64,000 bases of DNA, from NCBI RefSeq assembly GCF_025145845.1, contig NZ_CP102253.1, positions 2,604,001-2,668,000 on the forward strand, read 5' to 3'. A program made the translations under genes and the position numbers. Position 1 is the first letter of the stretch. Each line of letters starts with the position of its first letter. The DNA is from Alistipes shahii WAL 8301 (GTDB lineage: Bacteria > Bacteroidota > Bacteroidia > Bacteroidales > Rikenellaceae). Positions 1-9,110 of the stretch are shown here, in pieces. The notes beneath the pieces are model-generated. The model ran no database searches. It had not been told where the DNA came from and was given only the letters and a program-made list of their open reading frames with translations.

Positions 1-1140
1 GCGCTCTGCGCGCAGGTCGACATCTCCGCCTCGATCTTCCCGGTCGACGGCGGCGACACGTTCCTTTCGGTGCTGCCCCTCTCGCACACCTACGAGTGCT
101 CCATCGGCATGATCTATCCCTTCTCGATGGGTGCGCGGGTGGTCTACCTCGACCGTCCGCCCACGGCCTCGGCGCTGATGCCCGCCCTGCGTGCGATCCG
201 CCCGACGGTCATGCTGATCGTGCCGCTGATCATCGAGAAAATCTACCGCCACCAGGTGCTCGCCAAGTTCAATTCCAACTCCTTCTGGCGCACGCTCTAC
301 CGCATCGGCTTCATGCGCCGCTACCTCCACCGCGTCGCGGGCGGGAAACTGATGAAGCTCTTCGGCGGCCGCCTGCGCTTCCTGGGAATCGGGGGTGCAA
401 AACTCGACGGCGGGGCCGAGAAATTCCTGCTCGAAGCCCGCGTCCCCTATGCCATCGGCTACGGGCTGACCGAGACCGCACCGCTGCTGGCCGGCGCGGC
501 CCCTTCGATGGTGCGGCTGGGATCGACCGGTCCCCAGGCCCCGGGCGTCGAACTGCGGCTGGAGAACGTCAACCCCGAGACCCGTCAGGGCGAGATCGTG
601 GCCCGCACGCCGAGCGCGATGGTGGGCTATTTCAAGAATCCCGAGGCTACGAAGGAGGTTTTCACGGCCGACGGATGGTTCCGCACGGGCGACCTCGGGG
701 AGCTGGACAAGGACGGCTGGCTCTACATCAAGGGCCGTCTGAAGAACATGATCGTGGGTCCCGGCGGCGAGAACATCTATCCCGAGGACATCGAGACGGT
801 GCTTAACTCGCACGTCTGCATCGCCGATTCGATCGTCACGGAGCAGGAGGGCCGCCTGATCGCCCTGGTGCACTTCAACCGCGAGGAGATCGAGTCGATG
901 ATCGACGACTGGCGCGAGGAGTGGGAGAGCAAGAAGGAGGCCTGGGAGGCCAAGACCGAACAGCTGAAGAAGGAGATCATGGATTTCGTCAACGCCAAGG
1001 TCAACCGTTTTTCGCGGATCTCGGAGGTCGTCGAGGAGAAGGAGGATTTCATCAAGACCCCCACGCACAAGATCAAGCGTTTCCTTTACAACAAGAACAA
1101 GAACGGCCAGACTCCGGACCAGCCTGCCGCCGGAAAATAA
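1..1140 (+). CDS. Long-chain acyl-CoA synthetase (AMP-forming), 5' end missing
   Basis: The reading frame is open from base 1, so the N-terminus lies outside the window; 379 codons are present. The family activates fatty acids as acyl-AMP and then acyl-CoA at the inner face of the membrane. Visible adenylation motifs are the YGLTE block (bases about 454-470), the GDLGELDKDG aspartate motif, the GRLKNMIVGPGGENIYPED hinge region, and a C-terminal TPTHKIKR segment carrying the catalytic-lysine region. An acidic, lysine-rich helical insert (bases about 895-990) sits before the C-terminus, as is common in Bacteroidota long-chain ligases. A strong terminator follows directly. The substrate chain length cannot be read from the sequence. 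Confidence 0.88.
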   Translation, partial: ALCAQVDISASIFPVDGGDTFLSVLPLSHTYECSIGMIYPFSMGARVVYLDRPPTASALMPALRAIRPTVMLIVPLIIEKIYRHQVLAKFNSNSFWRTLYRIGFMRRYLHRVAGGKLMKLFGGRLRFLGIGGAKLDGGAEKFLLEARVPYAIGYGLTETAPLLAGAAPSMVRLGSTGPQAPGVELRLENVNPETRQGEIVARTPSAMVGYFKNPEATKEVFTADGWFRTGDLGELDKDGWLYIKGRLKNMIVGPGGENIYPEDIETVLNSHVCIADSIVTEQEGRLIALVHFNREEIESMIDDWREEWESKKEAWEAKTEQLKKEIMDFVNAKVNRFSRISEVVEEKEDFIKTPTHKIKRFLYNKNKNGQTPDQPAAGK

Positions 1141-1142
1141 GC

Positions 1143-1174
1143 AAAGCCCCCGCTCCGAGAGCGGGGGCTTTTTC
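1143..1174. terminator. Bidirectional intrinsic terminator between acyl-CoA synthetase and asnA
   Basis: A 13-bp perfect stem (1143-1155 with 1159-1171) with a three-base loop is followed by a T-rich tail on the plus strand. A-rich bases on its left also give a T-rich tail on the minus strand. It separates the two convergent genes. Confidence 0.85.
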
Positions 1175-1252
1175 TTAATCCGGAGCAGCCGGAGCGTTTC
1201 CGCGGGGCGGTCGGCTTTCGGCGAGGGACCGAGGCGCTTTCGAGGAGCCGCC

Positions 1253-2287
1253 TCACTTGAGGTAGATGCCGTGGGCGGCGCACTCGGCGATCATCCGCTC
1301 GGGCCAGATGCTGACCTGGACTTCGCCGATATGGGCGCAGCGCAGATAGAACATGCAGAGGCGCGACTGGCCGATGCCGCCGCCGATCGAGAGCGGCAGC
1401 CGTCCTTCGAGCAGCAGGCGGTGGAACTCCATTTCGCGCCGCTCGGGACATCCGCAGATCGCAAGCTGGCGTTCGAGGGCCTCGGCGTCGACGCGGATGC
1501 CCATGCTCGAAAGTTCGAAGGCGCTCTCCAGCACCGGGTTCCACACGATGATGTCGCCGTTGAGCCCTTTGTAACCGCCTTCGGTCGGGGTGCTCCAGTC
1601 GTCGTAGTCCGGGGCGCGTCCGTCGTGCCGCTGCCCGTCGGAAAGTTCGCCGCCGATGCCGATGAGGAACAGCGCGCCGTATTTGCGGGCCGCCGCCTGC
1701 TCGCGCTCCTTGGGCGTCAGCGCAGGGAACTCCTGCAACAACTCCTCGGCCTGCAGGAATGTGATTCGCTCGGGCAGTATGGGCGTGATGTGCGGATAGA
1801 GTTCGTAAACCTCCTCCTCGACGGCTTTCATCGCCTCGTAGATCGTTTCGACGATCGCTTTCAGGAAGTTCAGGTTGCGCTCTTCGGGGCGCATCGTGCG
1901 TTCCCAGTCCCACTGGTCGACGTAGAGCGAGTGGATGTTGTCCAGTTCCTCGTCGGCGCGGATGGCGTTCATGTCGGTGTACAGCCCGTATCCCGGGGCG
2001 ATCTTGTAGGTCCCCAGTTTCATGCGTTTCCATTTGGCCAGCGAGTGCACCACCTCGGCCCGGCGGTCGCCCAGATCGCGGATCGGGAACGACACGGCGC
2101 GCTCCACGCCGTTCAGGTCGTCGTTGATGCCCGTGCCCGAAAGGACGAACAACGGCGCCGTGACGCGGCGTAGGCGCAGGCGGCGGGCCAGCATGTCGGG
2201 AAAAATCTCCTTGAGATAGGTGATGGCCTGCTCCATCGTTTCGGGAGCGAGCTTGGCCGTATAGTCTTCCGGAATGAAAAGCGGCAT
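1253..2287 (-). CDS. asnA: Aspartate--ammonia ligase
   Basis: 344 residues, the usual length for AsnA, which makes asparagine from aspartate, ammonia and ATP in the cytoplasm. The protein has the class II aminoacyl-tRNA-synthetase-like fold. Supporting blocks include LSGTGINDDLNGVERAV, the VDQWDWE segment and the C-terminal GGGIGQSRLCMF motif 3 region. The start at MPLFIPEDY is chosen because it matches the family N-terminus. A longer in-frame start at 2371 would lie upstream of the likely -7 box at 2334-2327. The gene stands alone, between two terminators. Confidence 0.93.
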   Translation of the reverse strand: MPLFIPEDYTAKLAPETMEQAITYLKEIFPDMLARRLRLRRVTAPLFVLSGTGINDDLNGVERAVSFPIRDLGDRRAEVVHSLAKWKRMKLGTYKIAPGYGLYTDMNAIRADEELDNIHSLYVDQWDWERTMRPEERNLNFLKAIVETIYEAMKAVEEEVYELYPHITPILPERITFLQAEELLQEFPALTPKEREQAAARKYGALFLIGIGGELSDGQRHDGRAPDYDDWSTPTEGGYKGLNGDIIVWNPVLESAFELSSMGIRVDAEALERQLAICGCPERREMEFHRLLLEGRLPLSIGGGIGQSRLCMFYLRCAHIGEVQVSIWPERMIAECAAHGIYLK

Positions 2288-2326
2288 AAGTTCAGGGTTT
2301 GGATTCGTGAAAAACGGTTTATTTTG

Positions 2327-2334
2327 CAAATATA
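2327..2334 (-). promoter_or_regulatory. Candidate -7 box for asnA
   Basis: TATATTTG on the minus strand matches the Bacteroidota TAnnTTTG -7 element and lies 40 bp upstream of the chosen asnA start. No convincing -33 element is visible at the usual spacing. Confidence 0.55.
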
Positions 2335-2440
2335 GTGAAAGGTGAGGGCAATTGGGAGTGTTCAGGCTCAAAAAATGTCGGTTTTAACCGCGGAACCGGA
2401 TTTTGGCCTGCCCGAAATCCGTTCCGGGTGGGCGGCAGCA

Positions 2441-2481
2441 TAAAAATAACGCACGTAACAGAAGCGTTACGTGCGTTATTT
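2441..2481 (-). terminator. Intrinsic terminator of the DUF2723 gene
   Basis: A perfect 16-bp inverted repeat (2444-2459 and 2466-2481) with a six-base loop lies 15 bp past the stop codon. It ends in TTTTTA on the minus strand. The rest of 2288-2496 holds only the asnA promoter. Confidence 0.85.
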
Positions 2482-2496
2482 CATTTCCGGTTCCGG

Positions 2497-5400
2497 TTAT
2501 TTCGCGGCGGGCAGCAGCGCCGAGTCGGGCTGCTGGCGTTTGTCGCCCACGTCGATCAGGTTCTCCTCGGAGACCCCCAGCGAACGGTAGTAGTCGTTCA
2601 GTTCGGCCACCACCTCCTTGCGGTCGGCGTAGCTGGCCAGGTAGTAGATGTCGCCCAGCTGGTCGAGCTTCTCGTCGATAAGGCCCGAGACCATGTCGCC
2701 CTGCGCCCCTTCGAAACGGAGGTAGTGCTCGATGTATTCGATCAGCGTCTGGGCATACTCCCTCAAGAGGGCGTCGCCCTTCGCGGCGGCTTCCTTGTCG
2801 CCCATGGCCGAAGCGGCGTAATAGGCCTCCAGGAAGGGGTAGGTGTTGGTGTCGGTGAAGCGCACCTGCGAGGTCGGCATCCGCTCCAGCCCCAGGTCGA
2901 GCAGCTCGACGGCCTCTGCGACGCGGTTCTGCCGCAGCAGCTCCTTGGCCACGCGGGCGAAGGCGTCGCGGGCGTGCGAGGCCGAAAGGTTGTACTGGAT
3001 GAAGTAGTCGGCGTAGACCCGCGGGTCTTCGAGGTTGCCGTAGCGGAACGTGTCGCGCAGCAGCGGCGCGGCGTAGTCGGCGTCGATGCGTCCGATCTCG
3101 TAGGGGTTCTGCGTCGGGGTGAGGATCGGCACCAGGCGGTAGGCGTAGCCGTCGAACTGGAGGTAGTCCATCAGCCCGAAGTCCTGGAGAATGTAGACCT
3201 GCGTCATGTAGATCGGGCGTTTCCAGTCGAAGTTGGCCAGCATGTCGAGGATCATCAGCTGGTTCTTGTCCAGCGAATTCTTCTTGATGTTGATGAACAC
3301 CGTGTCGACCATCTTGTCGCGGTCCTTTTCGGCCACGATGCCCGACGCCAGGGCGTTCTCCTTGTTCACCGGCAGGGCGATGCGCTTGGCGGGGATGTAG
3401 TCGGCCAGCGTGCCGTCGGCGAGTTTGACCTTGCTGCGGGGGTCGTCGCTGCGCACGAAGTCGATCACCTCCTTGATCTCCACCGGGCGGTCGATGCTGT
3501 TGGTGACGTAGATCATGTCGTTGTTGAAGGTGTACTTGTGCTTGGGCAGCGAGAAGGGGACGCCGGGGGCGTCGTTGGCCTTGGTCTTCATCTCGTCGAT
3601 GTACCACTCGCCGCCGAGGTAGGAGGTGTTCATAATCCGCACGTCGGGGCGCACGCCGTAGACCTCCTGATTGTTCCACAGCGGGAAGGTGTCGTTGTCG
3701 CCGTAGTTGAGGATGATCGAGTTGGGGAGCGTCGACTGGAGGTAGTTCCAGCCGATGTCGCGGGCCATCGTGCGGTGCGAACGGTCGTGGTCGTCCCAGT
3801 TCTGGGCCGCGAGGATGGCCGGGACGCTCATTGCGACGACCGTTGCCGCGGCTGCCGTCGCCACGTTGTCGCGCTTCGAGAGCCGGGCGATCAGGTCGCG
3901 CAGGGCCAGCACGCCGAATCCGATCCAGATCGAGAATGCGTAGAACGATCCCGCATAGACGTAGTCGCGTTCGCGCGGCTCGCCGGGCGAGGTGTTGAAG
4001 TAGAAGACCAGCGCGATGCCCATCATCACGAACAGCCACAGCACGATCGAGAAGTTGCGCTGGTCGCGGTTCAACTGGTAGACGAGTCCGATGAGTCCCA
4101 GCAGGAAGGGGAGGAAATAATAGGTGTTCCGGCCCTTGTTTTCGGCGATTTCGCGCGGCAGGTTGTCCTGCGGGCCGACGTATTTCTCGTCGATCCAGCG
4201 GATACCCGAGAGCCAGTTGCCGTCGGTGATCGTCGTGCGCGAAGGCTGTATGTCGCTCTGGCGTCCCACGAAGTTCCACATGAAATAGCGCCAGTACATG
4301 TACGAAAGCTGGTAGTTGAAGAAGAAATGGACGTTTTCCCAGAACGTCGGTTCGGTGACCGTGCGGGTTTCGCCGTAGGAGTCGGTGTAGGCCCGTTTGC
4401 GTCCGAAGTCGAGCGTCTCGCCGCGCATGGGACGCCCCTGTGCGTCGCGCAGGACCTCGCCCTTGTCGTCGCGCAGCGTCTCGGTCTTGGTGCGGTAGGC
4501 GGCCCACTCCTTGTAGGCCTTTTCACCCTTCGAGTAGTTCCACATGCGGGGGAAGAGCTGCATGAACTCCGGAGCGTGGGTGTAGCCCGTGAGCACCGTG
4601 GCGGTCTTGTACTTGCCGTCCTCGTCCAGATACCACACCTTCTTCTCCTTCACGCCCTCGGGGGGAGCCGAATACTGCGCGCCGTACAGCAGCGGGCGGT
4701 CGCCGTACTGGTCGCGGTTCAGGAGCGACAGCAGGGCGTGGGGGTTGTTGGGGTTGTTGGAGTTCATCGGCGGGTTCGCCGCGGCGCGGATGGTCACCGA
4801 GGCGTAGGAAGAGTAGCCGACGAGAATCATCGTCGTCGAGAGCAGGATGATGTTGAGCAGCACGCGGCCCCGTTTGTGGGCGGCCCATGCGGCCCATCCC
4901 AGGCCGATGATCAGCGCCAGCGCGAAGAGCGTGATGCCCGAGTTGACCGGCAGGCCGAACGTGTTGACGAACAGCGTGTCGATCTGCGCCCCGATCCAGA
5001 CGGTGTAGGGGATGATGATGTTGTTGACGAAGACGATCATCGCCCCGGACACGAGCGTCGAGAGGGCGATGCCTCGCCAGGTCACCGTGGCGGTCTTGCG
5101 GAAGTAGTAGATGAAGACCAGCGCGGGGATGCAGAGCAGGTTGAGGATGTGCACGCCGATCGAGAGTCCCATCAGGTAGGCGATCAGCACGATCCAGCGC
5201 GAGGAGTGGGGTTCGTCGGCCTGCTCCTCCCATTTGAGCATCAGCCACACGACCAGCGCCGTGAACATCGACGAGAGCGCGTAGACCTCGCCCTCGACGG
5301 CCGAGAACCAGAACGTGTCGGTGAAGGTGTAGGCCAGGGCCCCGACGGCTCCGGCGCCCAGGACGGCCCATGTGTTGGCGGCGGTGAGCTGCGCGCCGTC

Positions 5401-5724
5401 GCGCGTCACCAGACGCCGTGCCAGGTGGGTGATGGTCCAGAACAGGAACAGGATGCAGAAGGCGCTGGCCAGCGAGTTCATGGCGTTGACGGCGATGCCC
5501 ACGTAGTCGGGGTTTCCGAAGGCGAAGAGCGTGGCCAGGCGCGCCAGCATCATGAACAGCGGTGCTCCGGGCGGGTGTCCCACTTCGAGTTTGTAGGACG
5601 TCGCGATGAACTCTGAGCAGTCCCAGAGGCTTGAGACGGGTTCCATCGTCATCAGATAGACCATCGCCGCGACGGCGAATACGGCCCAGCCCGTGATGTT
5701 GTTCCAGCGTTTGTAAAAGTGCAT
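2497..5724 (-). CDS. DUF2723 membrane protein, GT117-family glycosyltransferase
   Basis: 1075 residues. The N-terminal part carries multiple membrane helices (about residues 10-310) and includes the conserved early block DCSEFIATSYKLEVGHPPGAP with its acidic and His-Pro-Pro residues. More helices follow at about 530-680, then a large soluble C-terminal region. DUF2723 is classed with GT117; its vertebrate member TMEM260 is a protein O-mannosyltransferase. A role in protein O-glycosylation at the periplasmic face of the inner membrane is therefore an inference, which fits the general O-glycosylation known in Bacteroidota. The gene is monocistronic, with a well-spaced promoter and a strong terminator. 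Donor sugar and targets are unknown. Confidence 0.82.
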   Translation of the reverse strand: MHFYKRWNNITGWAVFAVAAMVYLMTMEPVSSLWDCSEFIATSYKLEVGHPPGAPLFMMLARLATLFAFGNPDYVGIAVNAMNSLASAFCILFLFWTITHLARRLVTRDGAQLTAANTWAVLGAGAVGALAYTFTDTFWFSAVEGEVYALSSMFTALVVWLMLKWEEQADEPHSSRWIVLIAYLMGLSIGVHILNLLCIPALVFIYYFRKTATVTWRGIALSTLVSGAMIVFVNNIIIPYTVWIGAQIDTLFVNTFGLPVNSGITLFALALIIGLGWAAWAAHKRGRVLLNIILLSTTMILVGYSSYASVTIRAAANPPMNSNNPNNPHALLSLLNRDQYGDRPLLYGAQYSAPPEGVKEKKVWYLDEDGKYKTATVLTGYTHAPEFMQLFPRMWNYSKGEKAYKEWAAYRTKTETLRDDKGEVLRDAQGRPMRGETLDFGRKRAYTDSYGETRTVTEPTFWENVHFFFNYQLSYMYWRYFMWNFVGRQSDIQPSRTTITDGNWLSGIRWIDEKYVGPQDNLPREIAENKGRNTYYFLPFLLGLIGLVYQLNRDQRNFSIVLWLFVMMGIALVFYFNTSPGEPRERDYVYAGSFYAFSIWIGFGVLALRDLIARLSKRDNVATAAAATVVAMSVPAILAAQNWDDHDRSHRTMARDIGWNYLQSTLPNSIILNYGDNDTFPLWNNQEVYGVRPDVRIMNTSYLGGEWYIDEMKTKANDAPGVPFSLPKHKYTFNNDMIYVTNSIDRPVEIKEVIDFVRSDDPRSKVKLADGTLADYIPAKRIALPVNKENALASGIVAEKDRDKMVDTVFINIKKNSLDKNQLMILDMLANFDWKRPIYMTQVYILQDFGLMDYLQFDGYAYRLVPILTPTQNPYEIGRIDADYAAPLLRDTFRYGNLEDPRVYADYFIQYNLSASHARDAFARVAKELLRQNRVAEAVELLDLGLERMPTSQVRFTDTNTYPFLEAYYAASAMGDKEAAAKGDALLREYAQTLIEYIEHYLRFEGAQGDMVSGLIDEKLDQLGDIYYLASYADRKEVVAELNDYYRSLGVSEENLIDVGDKRQQPDSALLPAAK

Positions 5725-5759
5725 ATCCGAGAAAACTTTTTTCGTAACTACTTATCGTG

Positions 5760-5790
5760 CAAAAGTAATGATTTAACGCGTTTTTTCCAA
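5760..5790 (-). promoter_or_regulatory. Promoter of the DUF2723 gene
   Basis: TTGG (5790-5787) and TACTTTTG (5767-5760) on the minus strand are separated by exactly 19 bp, matching the Bacteroidota housekeeping-sigma promoter. The predicted transcript starts about 30 bp before the ATG at 5724. Confidence 0.7.
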
Positions 5791-5810
5791 CCTTATTACG
5801 CGAAATGCGT

Positions 5811-7535
5811 TTACAGCCACCTTTTCCACCATTTTTTCTGCGGGGCCTCGGCCGTTGCCGCCGGCGCGGCGATGGCGGCGGCAGCCGCTGCGGACCCGGC
5901 GGCGTTCCCCGACCCTCCGCGTTTGCGGCGGCGGGACGGCTTTGCCGAAGGGGCCGGAGCCGGGTTGGGGGCGTTTTTCGGCGCTGCGGTGGCGGCGGAT
6001 TTGTTCCCGGCGGCTTTCGCGGCGTTGCCGGAGCCTTGCTTCGGGGCTTGCCCGCGCGTCGCGTCGGCGGGGCGGGAGGCGGTTTTTCCGGCCGGCTCGA
6101 TGGGCGTTCCCGGTGCGGGACGCGTGCCCCGTCTGCGACGCGGGCGCGACGGGCGGGAAGTCGCCCCGGCCTCGGGCTGCGCCGGATTTTGCGCAGACTG
6201 CGGCGTCTTCGCGGCATTGCGGGCGGCCTTCTGCTCCGTGTTGCGGGCCGGCCGCTGCGCAGGCTGCTGTCCGGCGTCCGCATCCCGGGCGGGACGCTGT
6301 GCGGATTTGGCTCCGGCGTTCCGGGCCGGTTTCGGCTCCTGGGTGCGGGCGGGACGCTGTGCGGCCTTCTGCGCGGGTTTCCGCGCCGGGGCGGCCTTGC
6401 GCAGGGCATATTCCGGAACCGGTCCCTCGGTGGGGATCGTAAGTCCGGTGAGTTTCTGGATGTCGCAGAGATACTCGAACTCGTCCTCCGAGCAGAACGA
6501 CCACGCCGCGCCCTCGTGTCCCGCGCGGCCCGTGCGGCCGATGCGGTGGACGTAGGTTTCGGCCACCTCCGGCAGTTCGTAGTTGATCACCAGCGGCAGC
6601 TGGTCGATGTCGATGCCGCGGGCGGCGATGTCGGTGGCGATCATCACCCGGCACTCGCCCGACTTGAAATCGTTCATGGCCTTCACGCGGGCGTTCTGCG
6701 ACTTGTTGCCGTGGATGGCGCACGACCGGATGCCGGCCCGGTTCAGGATTTTGGCCAGCTTGTCGGCGCCGTGCTTCGTGCGCGAGAATACGAGCACCTG
6801 CTGGGCGTCGGATGCCGAGAGCAGGTCGATCAGCAGCTGGCTTTTTTCGGCTTTTTCGGCGAAATGGACCGTCTGCGCGATGGTCTCGACCACCGACGCC
6901 GGGGGCGTGACGGTGACCAGCACCGGGTTGCGGAGGATTTTCGCGGCCAGCGCGGCGATCGACTCGGGCATCGTGGCCGAGAAGAAGAGCGTCTGACGCC
7001 GTTCGGGAAGCAGCGGCAGGATGCGGCGGATGTCGTGGATGAAGCCCATGTCCAACATGTGGTCGGCCTCGTCGAGCACGAAGAAACGGATCGTGTCGAG
7101 CGTCACGTAACCCTGCCCGATCAGGTCGAGCAGGCGGCCCGGGGTGGCCACCAGCAGGTCCACGCCCTTCTGGAGCGCGTCGACCTGCGGACGCTGGTTG
7201 ACGCCGCCGAAGATCACGCAGTGGCGGATGGGGGTGTAGCGGGCGTAGTCGCGGCAGCACTCGTCGATCTGGATGGCCAGTTCGCGCGTCGGGGTGAGCA
7301 CCAGGGCGCGGATCGGGCGGCGTCCCTTGGGGGCCGGTTCGGCGGCTAAAAGTTGGAGCATCGGCAGCGTGAAAGCTGCGGTTTTGCCCGTTCCGGTCTG
7401 GGCGCAGCCCTGGAGGTCGCGGCCTTCGAGTACGGGAGGAATGGCTTGTTGCTGAATGGGGGTGGGATCTGTGTACCCCTTTTCTCCGATGGCGCGCAAC
7501 AGCGGCTCGGAGAGTCGTAAGTCTTGAAATTTCAT
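5811..7535 (-). CDS. rhlE: DEAD-box RNA helicase, RhlE-like
   Basis: 574 residues. The ATP-dependent RNA helicase core has the Q motif (PTPIQQQ, 25-31), Walker A AQTGTGKT (45-52), PTREL (82-86), TPGR (131-134), DEAD (155-158), SAT (186-188), ARGID (305-309) and HRIGRTGR (330-337). The first residues, MKFQDLRLSEPLLRAIGEKGY, are typical of RhlE. The last roughly 190 residues form a low-complexity basic tail rich in Ala, Pro, Arg and Lys, with the pentamer QRPAR three times, ending in KKWWKRWL. Such tails usually help RNA binding. Likely roles are ribosome assembly or RNA turnover in the cytoplasm; the exact substrate cannot be read. The gene is divergent from cysS. Confidence 0.9.
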   Translation of the reverse strand: MKFQDLRLSEPLLRAIGEKGYTDPTPIQQQAIPPVLEGRDLQGCAQTGTGKTAAFTLPMLQLLAAEPAPKGRRPIRALVLTPTRELAIQIDECCRDYARYTPIRHCVIFGGVNQRPQVDALQKGVDLLVATPGRLLDLIGQGYVTLDTIRFFVLDEADHMLDMGFIHDIRRILPLLPERRQTLFFSATMPESIAALAAKILRNPVLVTVTPPASVVETIAQTVHFAEKAEKSQLLIDLLSASDAQQVLVFSRTKHGADKLAKILNRAGIRSCAIHGNKSQNARVKAMNDFKSGECRVMIATDIAARGIDIDQLPLVINYELPEVAETYVHRIGRTGRAGHEGAAWSFCSEDEFEYLCDIQKLTGLTIPTEGPVPEYALRKAAPARKPAQKAAQRPARTQEPKPARNAGAKSAQRPARDADAGQQPAQRPARNTEQKAARNAAKTPQSAQNPAQPEAGATSRPSRPRRRRGTRPAPGTPIEPAGKTASRPADATRGQAPKQGSGNAAKAAGNKSAATAAPKNAPNPAPAPSAKPSRRRKRGGSGNAAGSAAAAAAIAAPAATAEAPQKKWWKRWL

Positions 7536-7546
7536 AATAATCGGCG

Positions 7547-7595
7547 TAAAGGTACGATTTATTTTTCGGTTTCCGTGTAAAAATTCGTACCTTTA
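7547..7595. promoter_or_regulatory. Divergent promoters of rhlE and cysS
   Basis: TACCTTTA occurs on the plus strand at 7588-7595 (for cysS, with TTCG 19 bp upstream at 7565-7568) and on the minus strand at 7554-7547 (for the helicase). Both are one base from TAnnTTTG and point outwards from a shared 86-bp spacer. Confidence 0.55.
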
Positions 7596-7621
7596 CCCGT
7601 TCAAAACGTTAATTTGCGATT

Positions 7622-9097
7622 ATGGATTCCAAACTCGTACTTTACAATACGCTCACCCGCCGCAAGGAGGTCTTCGAGCCGCTCGTTCCGGGCCGCGTGG
7701 GCATGTATGTCTGCGGTCCCACGGTCTACGGCGATCCGCATCTGGGCCACGCCCGGCCCGCCGTGACGTTCGACCTGCTGTTCCGTTACCTCAAGGCTTC
7801 GGGCTACAAGGTGCGCTACGTGCGCAACATCACCGACGTGGGCCATCTGGAGCACGACGCCGACGAGGGCGAGGACAAGATCGCCAAGAAGGCCCGGCTC
7901 GAACAGCTGGAGCCGATGGAGGTGGCGCACTACTACACGGAGCGTTACCACCGGGCGATGGACGCGCTCAACGTCGAGACCCCCTCGATCGAACCCTATG
8001 CCTCGGGACACATCATCGAGCAGATCGAGTTCGTGAAGAGGATTTTGGCCGACGGCTATGCCTACGAGGCGAACGGTTCGGTCTACTTCGACGTGGAGAA
8101 GTACAACGCCAAATACAACTACGGCAGGCTGTCGGGGCGCAACCTCGACGACATCGTCGCCAACACGCGCGAGCTGGACGGGCAGTCGGACAAACGCCAC
8201 TCCTACGACTTCGCGCTGTGGAAGAAGGCGTCGCCCGAGCATATCATGCGGTGGCCGTCGCCCTGGGGCGAGGGTTTCCCGGGCTGGCACATGGAGTGCT
8301 CGGCGATGTCCACGCGCTACCTCGGGGAGCGTTTCGACATCCACGGCGGCGGCATGGACCTGATGTTCCCGCACCACGAGTGCGAGATCGCGCAGTCGAC
8401 CGCCGCGTTGGGCCACGATTCGGCCCGCTACTGGCTGCACAACAACATGATGACGGTCAACGGGCAGAAGATGGGCAAGTCGCTGGGCAACTTCATCACG
8501 CTGGAGGAGTTCTTCACCGGGTCGCACCCGAAGCTTTCGCAGGCCTATTCGCCCATGACGATCCGTTTCTTCGTGCTCCAGGCCCACTACCGCTCGACGC
8601 TCGATTTCTCGAACGAGGCCCTGCAAGCCGCCGAGAAGGGGCTGGACCGCCTGATGAAGGGCATCGAGACGCTCGGGAAGATCAAACCCGCGGAGGTCTC
8701 GACGGTCGATCCCGCCGAGCTGGAGACGCGCTGCGCCGAGGCGATGGACGACGACCTGAACTCGCCGATGGTCATTTCGGCGCTGTTCGACTGGGTGCGT
8801 ACGATCAACCAGCTGGCCGACGGCTCGCAGACGATCACGGCCGCCGACCTCGCGGCGCTGACGGCTACCGTGCGTCGCTACGCTTTCGACATCTTGGGCC
8901 TGCGCGACGAGAAGGCCGCCGGGACGGCTTCGGGGCGCGACTACGTGACGCCGCTGGTCGAGATGCTTTTGGACGAACGCCTGAAAGCCCGCGCGGCGAA
9001 GGACTGGGCCGCCTCGGACCGCATCCGCGACGGACTCACGGCCGCCGGCATCCGCGTCAAGGACCGCAAGGACGGCACGGACTGGGAACTGGAATAA
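7622..9097 (+). CDS. cysS: Cysteinyl-tRNA synthetase
   Basis: 491 residues, within the usual range. This class I enzyme charges tRNA-Cys. The HIGH-type signature is HLGH at residues 40-43 in the context CGPTVYGDPHLGHARP. The KMSKS loop is KMGKS at 283-287. The zinc site is visible as C31, C226 (WHMEC), and H251/E255 in HHECE. The C-terminal DALR-like domain ends in a basic KDRKDGTDWELE tail. The start is the first ATG after the promoter. A PfkB kinase follows 13 bp later in the same direction and is probably cotranscribed. Confidence 0.97.
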   Translation: MDSKLVLYNTLTRRKEVFEPLVPGRVGMYVCGPTVYGDPHLGHARPAVTFDLLFRYLKASGYKVRYVRNITDVGHLEHDADEGEDKIAKKARLEQLEPMEVAHYYTERYHRAMDALNVETPSIEPYASGHIIEQIEFVKRILADGYAYEANGSVYFDVEKYNAKYNYGRLSGRNLDDIVANTRELDGQSDKRHSYDFALWKKASPEHIMRWPSPWGEGFPGWHMECSAMSTRYLGERFDIHGGGMDLMFPHHECEIAQSTAALGHDSARYWLHNNMMTVNGQKMGKSLGNFITLEEFFTGSHPKLSQAYSPMTIRFFVLQAHYRSTLDFSNEALQAAEKGLDRLMKGIETLGKIKPAEVSTVDPAELETRCAEAMDDDLNSPMVISALFDWVRTINQLADGSQTITAADLAALTATVRRYAFDILGLRDEKAAGTASGRDYVTPLVEMLLDERLKARAAKDWAASDRIRDGLTAAGIRVKDRKDGTDWELE

Positions 9098-9110
9098 AAC
9101 GCCTGCTGGT

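Noticed and set aside
2335..5616. A 1093-codon open frame on the plus strand opposite the DUF2723 gene
   Set aside because: It is an antisense frame kept open by high GC; its translation is rich in Val, Arg, His and Asp with no domain, while the minus strand encodes a clear membrane protein.
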